Origin: Syncephalis fuscata
Taxonomy: Eukaryota > Zoopagomycota > Zoopagomycetes > Zoopagales > Piptocephalidaceae
DNA length: 64,000 nucleotides
NCBI GenBank assembly: GCA_025786725.1
Contig: JAHLTZ010000010.1
Location: 186,001-250,000 of the forward strand
Direction: 5' to 3'
Within the stretch, counting starts at the first letter, position 1. Every line of letters starts with the position of its first letter. Positions 1-13,182 of the stretch are shown piece by piece. The notes below the pieces were generated by a model. That model worked only from the letters and a program-made list of their open reading frames with translations. It had not been told where the DNA came from and searched no databases. The translations under genes were made by a program, and so were the position numbers.

Positions 1-157
1 TTGGTAATTATGCGCAAGTGTAATGTGCAGTGTGTGAGATGGCAACTCCGCTTCAAATATCCGTTTTTTCCAACTGGATTCTCAAACGATTTGTACGCTT
101 TTTTCTACTCTTTGAATTTGTTGCTTTTAGCTTCTTATCTTTTGCAAAAAGACAGTA

Positions 158-2806
158 GTGCGTTTTCAAACAGAACGCACGAGTGAGCACGAGACACTCC
201 TAGCGACTATGGGACGTCGTCGGCCGGTATTATTGCCTCATCGGTTTCTTGGTCAGAACTACCATTGGATTCATCTTAAACAGAAAAGACGCGGTAGAAA
301 CTGGATAGACCCATTGTTTCCGCCCAATGCTGCTTCATTAGGACCGCGATTTGCTCATCTGCCCGGTATTGTATGGTATCGACCATGGGTAAGTTGGATA
401 GAACGTAGCAATTGAGGATAAAGCTAATGCTGTTAGTGTGTTAGGAAATTACTCCGCATGCACGATTTGCCAGCCGATCTCATCGATATAAAATATCAGG
501 TGTTATACAAGGGTAAGTATTTATTATAAATTATTTAAATATTAATAACAATGATAACAATAACAACAACAATAACTAATTAATAACTAATTAAATTTAA
601 CACCATAAAATATAGATCGATTGGTAATTGTTGGCTAGTGGCAACTATTGGCTTAGTGGCGCAACGGCCGAATTTGATGCGTCGTCTCGTGCCTTATATG
701 CATCGACAGAACTGGTCGCCTGCACATGTAGTTCGTAATCCGAGTAAGTAAAAGCGATAGCAACTAGATCATTTATTTATACTGGTTAGGCGTTTATCGA
801 TTTCAGTTCTATCGACTTGGTCGTTGGGTAGAAGTCGTTGTTGATGACTTGCTACCTTATGATACCATTAATGGCCGATTATTATTTGCACGCAGTACAG
901 ATCCTAATGAGTTTTGGGTATCATTGGTTGAGAAAGCTTATGCAAAACTACTTGGTTCCTATGATGTACTCGATGCAGGTTCTGCAGCAGATGCCATTCT
1001 TGACTTTACATCAGCTGTCGTTGAAAGCTGGCCGATTCGACATCCATTGCCGTTACCAACGGGTACAGATGGACGGTCACCTGAGGCAAAGAAGCGGAGG
1101 AAGGCTATGAAAGAAGAGATGGACAGTCGTGGAAACAGATGCGAGGCTATGTACAAAGCAGTGCATTGACCAGCTGTGCTATTCTACCGCGTGATGATAG
1201 CTATCTTGATGGTGTTACAGGGCCTACTTTACCATTCCCTTCAGCTGGCAGTGTGCCTAGTATACTACCTGATGGTCTTATGAGTGGTGTAAGTCATAAA
1301 TCCAAGTCTATTTTGTTTAGATTAATAGTGTTTTATTTAGCATTCATACGGTATATTAGACGTCGTTGAAGTAATACAATTCCGCTTCATTTAAAGCTAT
1401 TTCCAAGTAGTGCACGTCGTCGTCCTATACATCGACTAGTACTATTGCTAGATCCATGGGGAGAGGCAAACTGGCGTGGACGATGGAGTGCATGGGCACA
1501 TAATGATTGGGATCAACTTCCTTGGTGGCATAGTATTCCACTACGCAATCGTGCCAATAGACTTGAAGGTATCTTCTGGATGTCATTTGATGATTTTCAG
1601 GCTCGATTTGATGTCATTCAAGTTGGCCGTTGTGTTAATACACAGCTTTTATCATTTCAACAACGCTGGACTCAGCGGCGATTCCACGATCGTTGGTGTG
1701 GACTCGATGGTACTGCCGGTGGCTGTACCAACTTTGATGGTAGTATTGCCGGCAATCCACAGTATTTGATGATGATAAAGGAGAAAAATACTGAAGTATT
1801 AATATCGCTGCAACAAGGAAAGCGACTAAATAAGAATGGCCGACCTACTGATCGTCCTGCGCAAGCTGGCATGGAAGAAAGACAGCTAGTGACTGCAACG
1901 GCAGTTAGTATGCCAACACAGGCGGTAGGGGCGGCCAATCGAGAAGGCAATTATGTTATCGGGTTTTTAGTAATGCGCGTTGAAGAAAATAGAAAAACAC
2001 GACTTACTGAGCCACATAATGTTGTGGCAGCTGCGCCTTATCAAAACTCGCGTGAGGTTGTATTGCGCATTCGCTTGCCAATAGGACGTTACGTGATATT
2101 GCCAACGACATTTGCACCGGGCGAAGAGGCTGATTTTCTATTACGTATTTATTCTAAACCAGCAGTGCAAACTGCACGTCTTTTAGAATCGGGTATTGAG
2201 CCGCCATGGTGGAAACGGCTCTGGTCGAGTGTTTGTCAGTGTGTCTGGTATATTAGTCCAGCCAAGTCGCCAACATCTCAACGTGATCTTTCTTTCGTAA
2301 TGAAGCCAACTGGTCGATGGACTGTACGTATTATTCGAGCAGTATTTCCTCGAGAAATAGAAGCTACAGAGGATGCACCCGGCTGCATGCCAATCATACA
2401 AAACCGGCCGCCTTTCCGTGATGTCTATTTTCTTTTAAACTACAATGAACGTAGGACACCAGTTGAGACACGTCGTGGCCGTGTGGCGTGGCAAGAAGGC
2501 GGTGTGGCCATTTGGGATCATGACTATGTATTTTCAGTTAATGATCCGTTGCAGGCTCAAATTCATCTGTATGCTTATGCAGCGCGAATTGGGCGCGACG
2601 AAGAGCTAGGCGTTGTGTCTGTATCGGTGAATCGATTCGCTATGGAAGAACGGGTCGGTGGCACATGGGAGATTGTATTACCACTACTGCCAAGTATAGA
2701 AGAAAGTATGGCCAAGGACACAGGTGTTAATCTAGAACCTGTGCGCGAGGATCTAAGTAAAGTATGGCATGTTGTACTTCGTGTGTGTTATCAATCAGAT
2801 GAATAG
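158..2806 (+). CDS. Calpain-like cysteine protease with C-terminal C2-like domain (frame broken twice)
   Basis: Calcium-type papain-fold protease. Proposed exons are 209(or 158)-388, 445-512, 616-743, 790-1288 and 1341-2806, about 780 aa from the ATG at 209. The N-terminal region resembles the calpain 'DPLFP...SLG...W.RP.EI' segment. The catalytic Cys lies in QGSIGNCWLVA (Cys codon 629-631) and the catalytic His in GHSYGILDV (His codon 1341-1343). The third active-site motif, normally NPWG, reads DPWG (Asp codon 1451-1453). Downstream are the W..RW and FWMSF.DF motifs, a domain III-like region and a C2-like tail, as in calpain-5-type proteins. The frame shifts by one missing base near 1115 and again near 1372. 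A 56-nt intron could explain the first only with poor splice signals. Either sequence errors or a decaying gene would fit. The family assignment is firm; activity is uncertain because of the Asn-to-Asp change. Confidence 0.8.
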
Positions 2807-3145
2807 GCTGTTTATTTTGATGTAATATAAATTTTTGCTCAGTAACTATGAAATAAAAAACAGCTGTTTGCAAACGTATTCTATCGTTCTAAATTTATGA
2901 TAATAAATAGGTATTAGTAATATTTATTTATTATTTTGTCTTCCAGAATATGCTTATAATAGCATTTTTAATAATAATTTGTAGCAACTAATATAGTTTT
3001 CTATTAAATTCATTCTTTTAACTGATAATAATTATAATGCAACTTGTTAATTAATTGATGGTGTGACAATTAAACTACTAATAAAAAGCAGCCAATTTAG
3101 TATGCTGTCACTGAATAACCAACTAAAACTAGTTTTTCCTTCCTA

Positions 3146-4332
3146 ATGACGCTATTTGCTTTTGGTTCAAATGGCAATGGACAACTGGGTCTGGGCCATC
3201 AAGAAGACTGCTATAAGCCAACAGCCTGCCCATTGTCAGTTGGCGCTATCGTTTCAGTAAAGGGAGGCGGTAATCATTCGCTACTTGTTACTGCAGACCA
3301 ACAGTATGGGCCACAGGTGCTCACCAGGCAGGCCAATTAGGTAATAAAGAGTCGAAAGTAACAACTATATTTGCTCCACTTGCTGGCCATAATTCGCTAC
3401 CTGTCTCTGTAAAACGTGTTGCGTGTGGCTGGGAGCATTCACTAGTGGTATCCGACGAGCAAGTTGTATGGGCTTGTGGTTCCAATAGTCATGGTCAGTG
3501 TGGTCTATCAATAGATCGAGTATCCTCCACTACTTTGCCTCATAGCATCGACTATGTAGTGCGCGAAAAAGAAAATGGCAATAAAGATGAAAGCAAAGAA
3601 GAAAGTAATCGGGCTATTTGCATATCGGCCGGCCTACGTAGCTCCTGTGCTGTGACAGATCAAGGGCAGCTATACGTATGGGGATGTAATCGATCTGGAC
3701 AACTTGGCTATCCTAAATCGATAAAGCAAATAGTTAAAGCATCGCGTTTATTATCATTAGCGCAGCAAGAGCTTCAAGATGTGCAATATGTGTCGTGTGG
3801 CCAACGGCATACAGCAATCGTTGCGGCGGCCGGTCGATCAATTGGGTGTATTGGCGATAACCGCTGGTGCCAACTTGGATTGATGACGACGACGGCAGAT
3901 GATAACAGTGTTGGTCAACTGATGCTACTAGAAGATATATTACCATCATTTGAACCAACGGTTATTATTAGAGAAATTGGTACGGGTTGGAGCCATACTG
4001 TAGTGCGATTAAGCGATGGCCGTGTATTGGCATGGGGACGTGGTGACCGAGGACAACTAGGAGTACGTTTGCCAGAGGGTATACGTGGTTCTGCAACACC
4101 AATAATCGTTGATTTACCAGCAACCGCCGTTTCTATTGCTGTAGGATCTGAACATACACTAGCACTATTGGAGGACGGGCAGTGCTATACTTGGGGCTGG
4201 AATGAGCATGGTAATTGCGGTTTAGGTCATACAAACGATGTCTACACACCAACGGCTATTCCTTGGCCAATATCACTTGGTGCTATTCAAGGTATTGGAG
4301 CTGGCTATGGCACATCATTTATATGGACTTGA
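3146..4332 (+). CDS. RCC1-repeat protein, Ats1/Kti13-like
   Basis: Single-exon gene of about 395 aa made of RCC1 beta-propeller repeats: repeated 'GSN..GQLG' turns, GGGNHSLL, ACGWEHSLVV, GSEHTLALL and WGWNEHGNCGLGH. The overall size, the start (AFGSN.NGQLGLGH) and the WGW.EHGNCG motif near the C terminus fit yeast Ats1/Kti13 and animal SERGEF. In yeast, Ats1/Kti13 partners Kti11 in diphthamide synthesis and Elongator-dependent wobble-uridine modification. The frame changes by one missing base at about 3303, inside an otherwise perfect propeller repeat (…TADQQ / VWATGAHQAGQLG…), so I read this as one gene with a one-base sequence error rather than two genes. The Ats1 assignment is family inference; a different RCC1 family member is possible. 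Confidence 0.7.
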
Positions 4333-5726
4333 TCAGCAATATTGCCACCAATTGATGCTTGAAATATGTGTATGTTACTATCTGCAAAAAATCACCTTTA
4401 TTTAATTAATAAAAGATACACATATGATTATATTGTAATACAGACTAAGTAATTAAAATATAAAGTATCATAAGCTTATCGAATAGTTGTATAGTGATTT
4501 ATAGTAAATTAAGTAAGCAACAATGAAGCTATATACCCCAGTATACTTGCCATTATATTTGATTTAATTTTAGCTGTTTGTTATTTAAAGCATTTTGAAT
4601 GGTGTATTATAAATAAATAGCTATATAACATTAGTATTTTACAAGTAAATAAACATCACGGCGCAGCTGCAGCAATTGAATCATAGCGTGCCAATACTCT
4701 ATTTAAACAAATGTTGATTAATGGTAAAGCTCGTTATTTCCTATATTTATTTAAAAAACAAGCTGTCAAGTGCCTCTAGAAAACTACCATAGTTTTAGAA
4801 TACACTAACTCTCTGAGCGGATCATCTCTGAGCTTTATCCAACCGTATTTCCGTTGCGTTCTTTTAGTGCTGTAAAACCAAGTTATAATTTCGAATTGTA
4901 ATCTTTTATCAAATCTATTGAAAATTCCAAAACTTAACGATTGATAAAATTAATTTTCGTAGAAGCTCTTTTTTTGGCATAATATAATCGAAGCTAAAAA
5001 GTATGGTTTGTAGTTATTTTTTTAATAAAGCAAATTTCTAACATTATAATTAACACAAATATCAATAAATAGTAATAGGCTTTGCTTACTTCCAAGATTC
5101 GTACAAGCGTACCATCCATTTTCTTTTAGAAAATCTAGTCCTAATCATAGTTTAGTTTATAATATATAAACAATCCAAACTTGTACCTGTTCCAATTCTT
5201 TTCCATAAACGAGTTATACGATCTAGGTCCTAAAGCCACGCACTAATCAAATAGTTAAAGTAGTCCCTATTATGTGAAAGCCATAGCCATTAAATTTGTC
5301 GTACCTTCCAAAGTTTTTAGAAACAATACTATATGTCTCTTCATATTTTACTTGTGGCAAAACATAGTACTTTTTTTCAAGATTATGCGTAAGTTTTTAA
5401 GTACCACAATGTAAAAATCATGGTGGATTTATCGTAAATATAACTGTGTCAAGGTTTAGTCGTTGAATAAATGTTGTACTTTCTATGGAGCTATTAAGTG
5501 AGAAAGGTATGCTGTGATGATTAGACAAATAAATCTGCTGAAAATGCAGATATTTATAGTAAAGTATATTATGCGATGGTTTATGTATTTGCTATGTGAT
5601 TGGACAAATACGATGTACATGTTTTTGTATAAAAACGTGAAACGGGCCCATAGAAATAAACCATAAGCAACAAATTCTCGTTATTTTAATATGAGATCTG
5701 AAAATGTAAGATAGTTTTAAAATAGC
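4333..5726. other. Intergenic AT-rich stretch without recognisable genes
   Basis: About 1.4 kb between the RCC1-like gene and the 1.15-kb repeat. Only short ORFs without family resemblance or codon bias occur. An (AT)n microsatellite lies at about 5741-5755, just inside the left edge of the repeat. Confidence 0.6.
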
Positions 5727-6880
5727 ATTCTCATTTCTATATATATATATATATATTGAACGACGTGATAAAAGCGTAGCCATTATAATGATACCATTTT
5801 TGTGTGGCTCCTATTTTTCAAGTGTTGATATTCAAAAAAACCATAGACTGCTTGTAAACTCTGTATATTGAAATTGCTTTTTGTCAATACTGATTAAGGC
5901 TCAGAAATGCCATGATTTAAACACAGAAAGACTGGTTTTAACAATAGTTATTATGATAAAATAGATTGTTGTAGATACAGCAATCAATAGCTTTTGTTTA
6001 CATTATGCATAATTACTACTGCATTATTTAATACAGACTGCAGGATAGGCACAAATCGTATACAAACATGTTTAATGTTGTGCCGCTAAAACAACAAAAA
6101 ATAGGAATCCAGGTTATTCAATTAGGATTCAATTAATCAAAATATATAATACGCCATACCAAAAAGATAATCTCTGAAACTAGCGTGGTAAGCAAAGTAA
6201 TTACTACTTCTTGTTATAATGTCTTAGAAGTAACTAATACAGTGTTACGTATTGATCATTTCGATCATCGGTAATGTAAACAGGATTTACGATTATTTGT
6301 AAATGCTACACTTTATATAAACAGCAATATGCTATAACAATAAAAACGATTTTTATTTACAATTCCCTTGTCTACGGCTGTTACAGCTAGAAAGTTTAGA
6401 GTGGCAATGGCTATGTTCAATTAAATGGCACATTGTGGCATTGCTTTATATTTCCGACCTTACATTCTATTCTTACTTTTACTTTTGGAATAGTTATTTT
6501 GTTTTCGTGTTCTGTGGTCATCACAAGAGATGTGGTTGCAAAATAATTATTTTCCATTCTAAAAATCATAAATGCACTAAATATCAAAGTAGCACATAAC
6601 TGAACATACTAATAAAGTTGAAGTCTGTTTTACTGCATATTAAATTTTGGTGCAATCAATTACTAATTTTAGTATCAATGTAATTATCTGTTTTGCTATT
6701 GTAAATAAATGAACTATTAGATTAGACGGCCTACGTGAGATTATTCTTTATTTTTAATCAGTAATTTTGATTAGATTATTGCTTACTAGTTATTGGTTGG
6801 ATAATACAGATAAGTCGATTTACATATGTCTAAATAATAAAAGCACTGGCTTACCCACTGCACATAATATTTGAATATGC
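5727..6880 (+). repeat. 1.15-kb dispersed repeat, copy 1
   Basis: This segment matches the reverse complement of 23521-24668 along its whole length, with only a few differences per 100 bases in the parts compared. The left edge holds an (AT)n run and the right edge ends near GAATATGC. I see no long ORF, terminal inverted repeat or poly(A) tail, so the class is unknown. It could be a non-autonomous transposable element or a duplicated non-coding segment. Confidence 0.75.
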
Positions 6881-7520
6881 AATATCTAATATCAATAAAT
6901 ATATAGTTTAATAATTGATTATGCTGATACTTGCTTCTGTGGCATTTTAGCATTTTCTTAAAATACTAATTTACTATGCAACACCTTGCAAATGCAATTA
7001 TTCACAAAAGTCATATTTTTTATTATTTACAATTAAATAACATAATGTTATTTATATATGTATAGGATCACGTAATCAATATTACATTTTTTATGTAAAG
7101 TTGCTTATTTGCAGGCTCAAGGACAATACATATATATTAAAGCAATAATAAAGATAACTAATTAATTACATTATTGTATTGCTAATTACATATAAATTAA
7201 TTAATGTTGAATGTAATATTATACACGTTATAGTGATGGATGAGTGTAATTGTATCTAAAAGTATTAAGAAAAACACTCCCATTCCACAAACTGAGACTA
7301 TCAGCGTGGTCAGTGGTATGTTGTGTACTTCACAAAGTGATCACTTGTTGTCATTAAACAAATATTGCTAACATTCGTTCAGTCTATTTCCCTGCTCTTA
7401 TTTTACTCGTATTTCATCGTGCTATTCACCGTACCGTCGACACTTACCAGACTGTTATACACTGTACATCTAGTTTACAATCTATCCAGCCTTTGTTGGC
7501 CTAGTCATTTTATGCATGTC
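6881..7520. other. AT-rich upstream region of the TIP homologue
   Basis: 640 bases of AT-rich sequence with no coding evidence. It probably contains the promoter and 5' UTR of the gene starting at 7521; no clear motif was seen. Confidence 0.4.
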
Positions 7521-10388
7521 ATGAAGCAATTCCTTCGCAGCTCAATAATCTACGGGCTACTGTTACAGGTGCCGTGGGCGAGGGCCGCAAAGCAGTATAC
7601 CGGAGACGCACTCTACAAAGATGATATCGGCCTCGATGGCGTCAAGGGACTACCAGCGGCATTTGCCGACTTTAATTCAGACAAATAGTAGGTGATAGTA
7701 GAACTAGTACGATGTTATACTTAATTATTGTTTAGTGCCGATATATTCGTACTGAGTGGAGATCAACGTACATTGACCGTTTACCTATGGCAGCCAGGTA
7801 AATGGAAATAATATTGGCTATAGCGCTGAATTGACCGTCTGTCTACCAATCAATTTAGAAACGGCACGATTTGAGCCATCCACGGCGATTATCACTCTAC
7901 CAGCTAGTGATGTAAATGGATTTGTTATAGAAAATGTGATACCCGGTGATTTCAACTATGACGGTACACTGGATGTACTTGTAATGGGCCGCAAAGAGGT
8001 GCCCAAGGAAGACAATGGACAAGGCGAGCTATTAATGCGTGTCTATTTGGGCAATGGACGGGATCATTTTGGTAAGCTTGTATAGCGTATTGGCAGCTAC
8101 AATAACAACTAATATACATATACATATGCATATATATATATATATATTAATGGATACTATCTATAGATTCAAATTACATTACTGTTCCATCATCTACTGC
8201 TATTCAGCCTATACCTTTTGATTTCGTCGGTGATATGCGTATCCACTTACTTGGATATCCATCGACAAACGCCGACACACTATCAGTATGGAAGAATCGA
8301 CCTATTCCCGTTGGACAGAATACTACAGAGCTATTTGATATGTAAGTATAAAACAGTGACATTTAACTTGGCTTAATCCAATTATTTTATTAGTGTAAAA
8401 ATGCCACAATCTGATAAATTCTGTAAATTGGCTCATCCACATTCTGGAGCATTTATCGATTTAAATGGCGACTGTTTAGCAGGTAATTATATATATATAT
8501 ATATATCATAATTATATATTAATGTGTATTTAGATCTATTTGTTACTTGTGAAGATAAATCAACAGACTCGCCAACATATCAAATATGGATTAATCACAA
8601 ATCGGATGGATTTCAACTAGCTCGTAATGGCACATTACCCAAAGGAGCAGGCCCGGTTTCATTCGCTGATATTGGTAATATCCAGTATATAAAACAACAC
8701 TCAATACTAATCGTAAAATTAGATGGAGATGGCAGTATGGATATGGTTGTGCCCAGCTGTAATGATAAACAAGAAAATTGTTATATACACATTTTATATA
8801 ACCAACAGGAAAGGCTATGTGGATATGATGACCAAACTGTATCATGTCGACCTTTAGATGCACTATGTCGAGCTGATAACAAATTTCAATTTATTGATCC
8901 AACTAAAGCTACAAATACTACAGTAGGGACAAAAATGATATTTGTAATATTTAGTATTTATAGCAATTTGTTAGGCATATACTAAAATATCAGTTCCTCG
9001 TCTATTAAACGGTGCACAGTTATTACTAAAAGATACAGAGTTTCAGGGCAGTTTTCCTATTCCTATTCGTACAGGTGAGTTAATTAGTATTAATAATTAC
9101 CGACTCTGTTTGTCGTAACACTATTTATCTACTTATTAAACAATAGGGGATATTAATCAGGATGGCTATCCGGATCTATTGTTGCTTATTCGTCAAGGCG
9201 ACGGCCATACTCGGGCCCGTATTCTTACATCTATGCCTTGTACAGACGATACATGTACTGCAGAACAGGTTCAAGCAAGTAGACGCTCTTTTCAACTACT
9301 TGAACATGGTGCTGATGCGCTGGATCAACTTGAAAATGTCAGATCCGCTGCCTTTTTTGACTTCAGTGACGATGTAAATAGTTTTTTATAATATTTGTTA
9401 TTACATTGTACTGATCAATGTTTATTAGGGCACACTTGATATTCTTGCTCTTTCCAAGTCTGATACATCAAATAATCGTAACAATATGGCCAATCGTCAA
9501 ATAACAACTTTACAAAACAATTTTTTCAATGATGCTTTCTTTTTAAAGACATTGGGTAAATACACATCTATCTATATTGTGTATATTATCAATACTAATC
9601 GTAGTTTAATAGTATTAAATGGCGTATGTGCAGGTCATTGTCCCACTGATCAAGGCTATCCCCGAGAAAGAGTAAGTAGCTAATAACTGGCCTATCCATA
9701 TACTTATTCATTAACAGCCCTATGGTGTCAACTATCACGGAGCATCGTTCAAATACACGGTTATTGATAGAAAGGGGCATAAACACGCCAAAGAAGGTAA
9801 GATTAGCAGTTATAAATGAACTAGATGGCTGATGCAAAGTGCAATAGTGGTTCAATTACCTCAATCGGCCTATCTGTCTTTACAATTGCCTTATAGTCTA
9901 TTTGGCCTGGGTAGAACAAACAATTATGTTGAAGAGCTGTTTGTAGGCATTACTAGACATCAGGTAATAGTAGATATTAGGCTAGTAGATGTGCAATAAC
10001 TAATTTGAGCTATAGACGGAACACTATCATGTATGGGCCGGTGTTATTCCCAATTCCCAATTGATTGTTGTACCTCATCAAGAAGCCAATGATCATTCTT
10101 CTGCAGGGTAAGTAGTTGTTATGGGTACATCTTTATACTAATAGGCTATGCATAGATGGACACGTGAGCTATTTGTTAATCCGAGTGCTTATATTCCCAA
10201 TGTTCTAATGGCACTGATTGGTACCAGTGTAGTTCTAGCACTTATTGTATTATTCTTGGATCGACGTGAAAAGGTACGTCTATTTGTACTATTTATCATT
10301 ACTTATATATATATATATGTCGTAATAGCGTGAGGATCAACGCGAGAAACTCTCCACTTCGCATGTATTCAACTTTGATGCATTATAA
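7521..10388 (+). CDS. T-cell immunomodulatory protein (TIP/ITFG1) homologue, FG-GAP membrane protein
   Basis: Sixteen exons: 7521-7687, 7736-7797, 7859-8071, 8167-8341, 8394-8482, 8534-8674, 8723-8922, 8975-9074, 9147-9373, 9429-9555, 9613-9671, 9718-9796, 9848-9963, 10016-10107, 10156-10273, 10329-10388. They sum to 675 codons in one open frame (674 aa). The ATG at 7521 starts a signal peptide; an upstream in-frame extension is possible but less likely. FG-GAP/integrin-like calcium loops are visible: [41 protein letters not shown]. The C-terminal half has [15 protein letters not shown] and [13 protein letters not shown], then a single transmembrane helix and a short tail ending FNFDAL, all typical of TIP proteins. 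TIP homologues are type I membrane proteins of poorly known function; any role here is inference. Confidence 0.88.
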
Positions 10389-10670
10389 TAACATATGGCT
10401 ATGTTTGTACGCATCATTGTAGTGAAAATGGATGAATTAAATAAATAGTCATTGGTCATTTAATGCAATATTGTTTTAGTTAATTATACAGTTTTGGTAA
10501 TAGATAGCGATAGTAATAGTTGATATAAATGATTTAATTTTAATGTATTAATAAATAAATTATAATGTTGTAAAAATATAGCAAATGTGTTAATAGATGG
10601 AATATGAATAATAGAAAACATAATTTGACTAAAATGCTATGCTCTGCACTGTGTTGAATGTCACTTACAC

Positions 10671-11627
10671 TCAAATGGATCCCATCTGGCTATTCATTAG
10701 ATCAAGTGTGCTCATATCTGGCACAACTCCGGCCGATACTAATTTGTTGACAATACGCCATTGATATTTCTCGAGTGCACTATGAAGTGCCTCTACACAA
10801 GGGCGTACGCCATAGCCTAGTAGTAGATCAAGCAGTGCTTCCTCGCCTACACGAGCACAATGGACAAGCGCAAGTTCAGCCGGAGTAGTTGGTGTCTTGC
10901 TACTCTCGCGAATACGCATGCGTTTTGGATTCGACCGTGCAGACGATGTTCTATTTGTCATACCGTCAATACTATCAGCATCAACGGGTCCGCCACGACT
11001 ACGAATAAGCACGTCATTTTGGTCGTATTCAAAAAGCAGCCGAATGACGCGGGGCCAGTTGCGTTTGGCGGCCAACGCTACGGCAAATGCAGCCCGATCA
11101 ACTGATCCACCTCGTGTCAAATAGATATGTAAGCGTGTCCAGCATCTAGCTTCTGCTTGCGTACCGCCTCGATGAAACATACCGTGTGGTAAAGTGGCCG
11201 CTACTAATGATATTTTCGGCGCTGTCAACTCATATTCTGGCTCTTCTAATTCGGCCATATGAGCTGTTCGCTTTGTGCGTATAGTTGGTGGTGCTATAGC
11301 CATATCATAATCCGGTTCCATTTCATCCAACGGCAATACGACTCGTCGTCGCTGTCGTATGGACCGTGCCCAATACATGTCCAAAATAGCTATAACGTCA
11401 TCGTCAAAAAATCTATATCGAAGGCCGTAAGCAGCAGCTTTCTGTGGACAACCCTCGCTCAGTTCTAATAGATAACGGGCTTTTACGTATGAGCTATGAG
11501 CAATGTGATAGAAACGACGACAAACGCGGCTAAATGAGGCAGGTTCATGCAATCGATAAATAATGGCTTCTATTAATTCTGTTGTTAGCTGTGCTAGTCG
11601 ACTTGTACTCATAGATTGGCTGTTCAT
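10671..11627 (-). CDS. F-box protein with degenerate ankyrin-like C terminus
   Basis: Intronless gene of 318 aa. Residues ~10-45 form an F-box-like helix pair (LTTELIEAIIYRLHEPASFSRVCRRFYHIA). The rest resembles the ankyrin-like repeats of fungal F-box/ankyrin families, for example FAVALAAKRNWPRVIRLLFEYD and LALVHCARVGEEALLDLLLGYG. A likely role is substrate adaptor for an SCF ubiquitin ligase, inferred from the F-box alone. It is convergent with the TIP gene; their ends are 282 bp apart. Two in-frame Met codons near the start leave the exact start open. Confidence 0.65.
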   Translation of the reverse strand: MNSQSMSTSRLAQLTTELIEAIIYRLHEPASFSRVCRRFYHIAHSSYVKARYLLELSEGCPQKAAAYGLRYRFFDDDVIAILDMYWARSIRQRRRVVLPLDEMEPDYDMAIAPPTIRTKRTAHMAELEEPEYELTAPKISLVAATLPHGMFHRGGTQAEARCWTRLHIYLTRGGSVDRAAFAVALAAKRNWPRVIRLLFEYDQNDVLIRSRGGPVDADSIDGMTNRTSSARSNPKRMRIRESSKTPTTPAELALVHCARVGEEALLDLLLGYGVRPCVEALHSALEKYQWRIVNKLVSAGVVPDMSTLDLMNSQMGSI

Positions 11628-11956
11628 AGTATATAGACACCAAGTAAATAAGAATAGACCACAGTAGTAACGGAAATGAAAAGTGAAAATAAGATTGTCT
11701 AAAGGGAAAAAATTAATACGGCGTTGAAATTATCTAGTATTTTATAACCTTATTACATCGATTATTAATAATGAATAATAAGTCACTTTTGTAATATAGT
11801 TGACAACAATCGTTTATTTACTTATCCATCAATAATAGTTGACAATAGCAAGTACAATATATTTGAGCTTAATATGATGATTAAGTAGCAATTAAATTTA
11901 TTTAAGCAATGAATGGTGCTAAAATCACTTGCTGCTTAGCAAGTACCTTTTTATGT

Positions 11957-13182
11957 TTACGATGTCGTTGCAGTTGTTGTGTCAGCAGTTTCAGCTGGAA
12001 TAACTTCTTGCAAAAACTTCAACATATCCCGTAACTCTTCCGGTGAACTGCTATGCCCCATACCTCGGTAAGCTTTAAAAGTAACTGGATAGCCCAATTT
12101 CTTTAAGGTTTGCTCGGATAGAGTGCCAAATTTATACTGTACAACCTATGGATAGAGTTAACTAACAAGCTATATAAGCATCACTATTATATTACCTCGT
12201 CTGAATCACCGTGTCCCATAAATATCGGCGTTTTCCTATTCGCATCTGACATCATCTACGTATAAATGTAAGTATACATTCCTTCATATTGTTGCTATGC
12301 TTACTGTTGATATTTTGGTACGTAAGGGCAAATAACCACTTAGACTAACAATACCGGCCAGTTTAAAGTCGAATGTCATTCCGGTCAATAGAGCCATAGC
12401 ACTGCCTAATATCCATCCAGCGTTAATATTGGTTTATAGAATAGCAAATCAGCTATGTAATTAGTTTACCTTGTGAAAAGCCACCAATAACAATTCTATT
12501 CGATGGAATGCCTTTATAGATCTCATCGCGAATCAGCTTAGTAACTGTATGCTTGTTAATATAATCTATTTACATTCTATTCTACTTACGCTTGGCCAAT
12601 GAGTCCGACAAACCTTTATCATCTTCATCTTGATCCATTTCTGCCAATGATTGAATGTCATACCTAATCCATGGTCAGTAACAGTAGATGCGTACAATTC
12701 AGTACTAACCAAGCCGGCATAGACATGCCAAAATTGAGTGTCACAGGGCGTGTAGGACTAAATGGTGAATTAAATCAAAAGTGCCTTCAAAATACAGCGT
12801 CTACTTACGCGTTAGGCAAAACAAACTTGACATGCGGCATAAGCTCAGCCAGTTCTTCAGTTACCGGCGCCCTAGCATCCATTCTAGATTAATAGACTCC
12901 ATAAACATACTTTACTGCTTACCAGCCAGCGCCACTATCGCCTAGACCATGAATAAAAAATACAGTTGCTGTATGCTTTTTACGCGGTGCTTGTTCGATG
13001 GCCGTCAATGGCTTATCCGGATTGGACATGGTTCGAGTTAGTAGACTAGTGGTTGCAGTAGTAGTTGCAGTGGTAGTGGTAGTAAAATGGTTAACAGCCC
13101 GTGGTTGCCACACTAATAACGAGCCAAGACAAGTTAAAAACAATGGCCGGTGAATACCGCGCCTAACCCAGTACTGCAGCAC
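11957..13182 (-). CDS. Acyl-protein thioesterase / carboxylesterase (alpha/beta hydrolase)
   Basis: Eight exons on the minus strand: 13182-12923, 12871-12809, 12757-12710, 12663-12590, 12544-12470, 12405-12305, 12255-12196, 12145-11957. They total 289 codons in frame. The family signature is complete: FIHGLGDSG oxyanion region, LPNAPTRPVTLN, catalytic Ser in GGFSQGG, Asp in HGDSDEVV and His in GMGHSS. Family members depalmitoylate or deacylate proteins and lysolipids. The ATG at 13029 gives a normal 238-aa enzyme. Starting at 13182 adds 51 residues with a hydrophobic stretch and a Thr-rich linker, perhaps a targeting extension. Several introns use weak donors (for example GTTAGT). Confidence 0.88.

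Noticed and set aside
7798-7858. Frameshift in the TIP gene near 7799
   Set aside because: A 61-nt GT-AG intron (7798-7858) restores the frame and the total exon length is divisible by three.
10860-11468. Plus-strand ORFs over the F-box gene
   Set aside because: Shadows in other frames of the minus-strand gene, without family resemblance.
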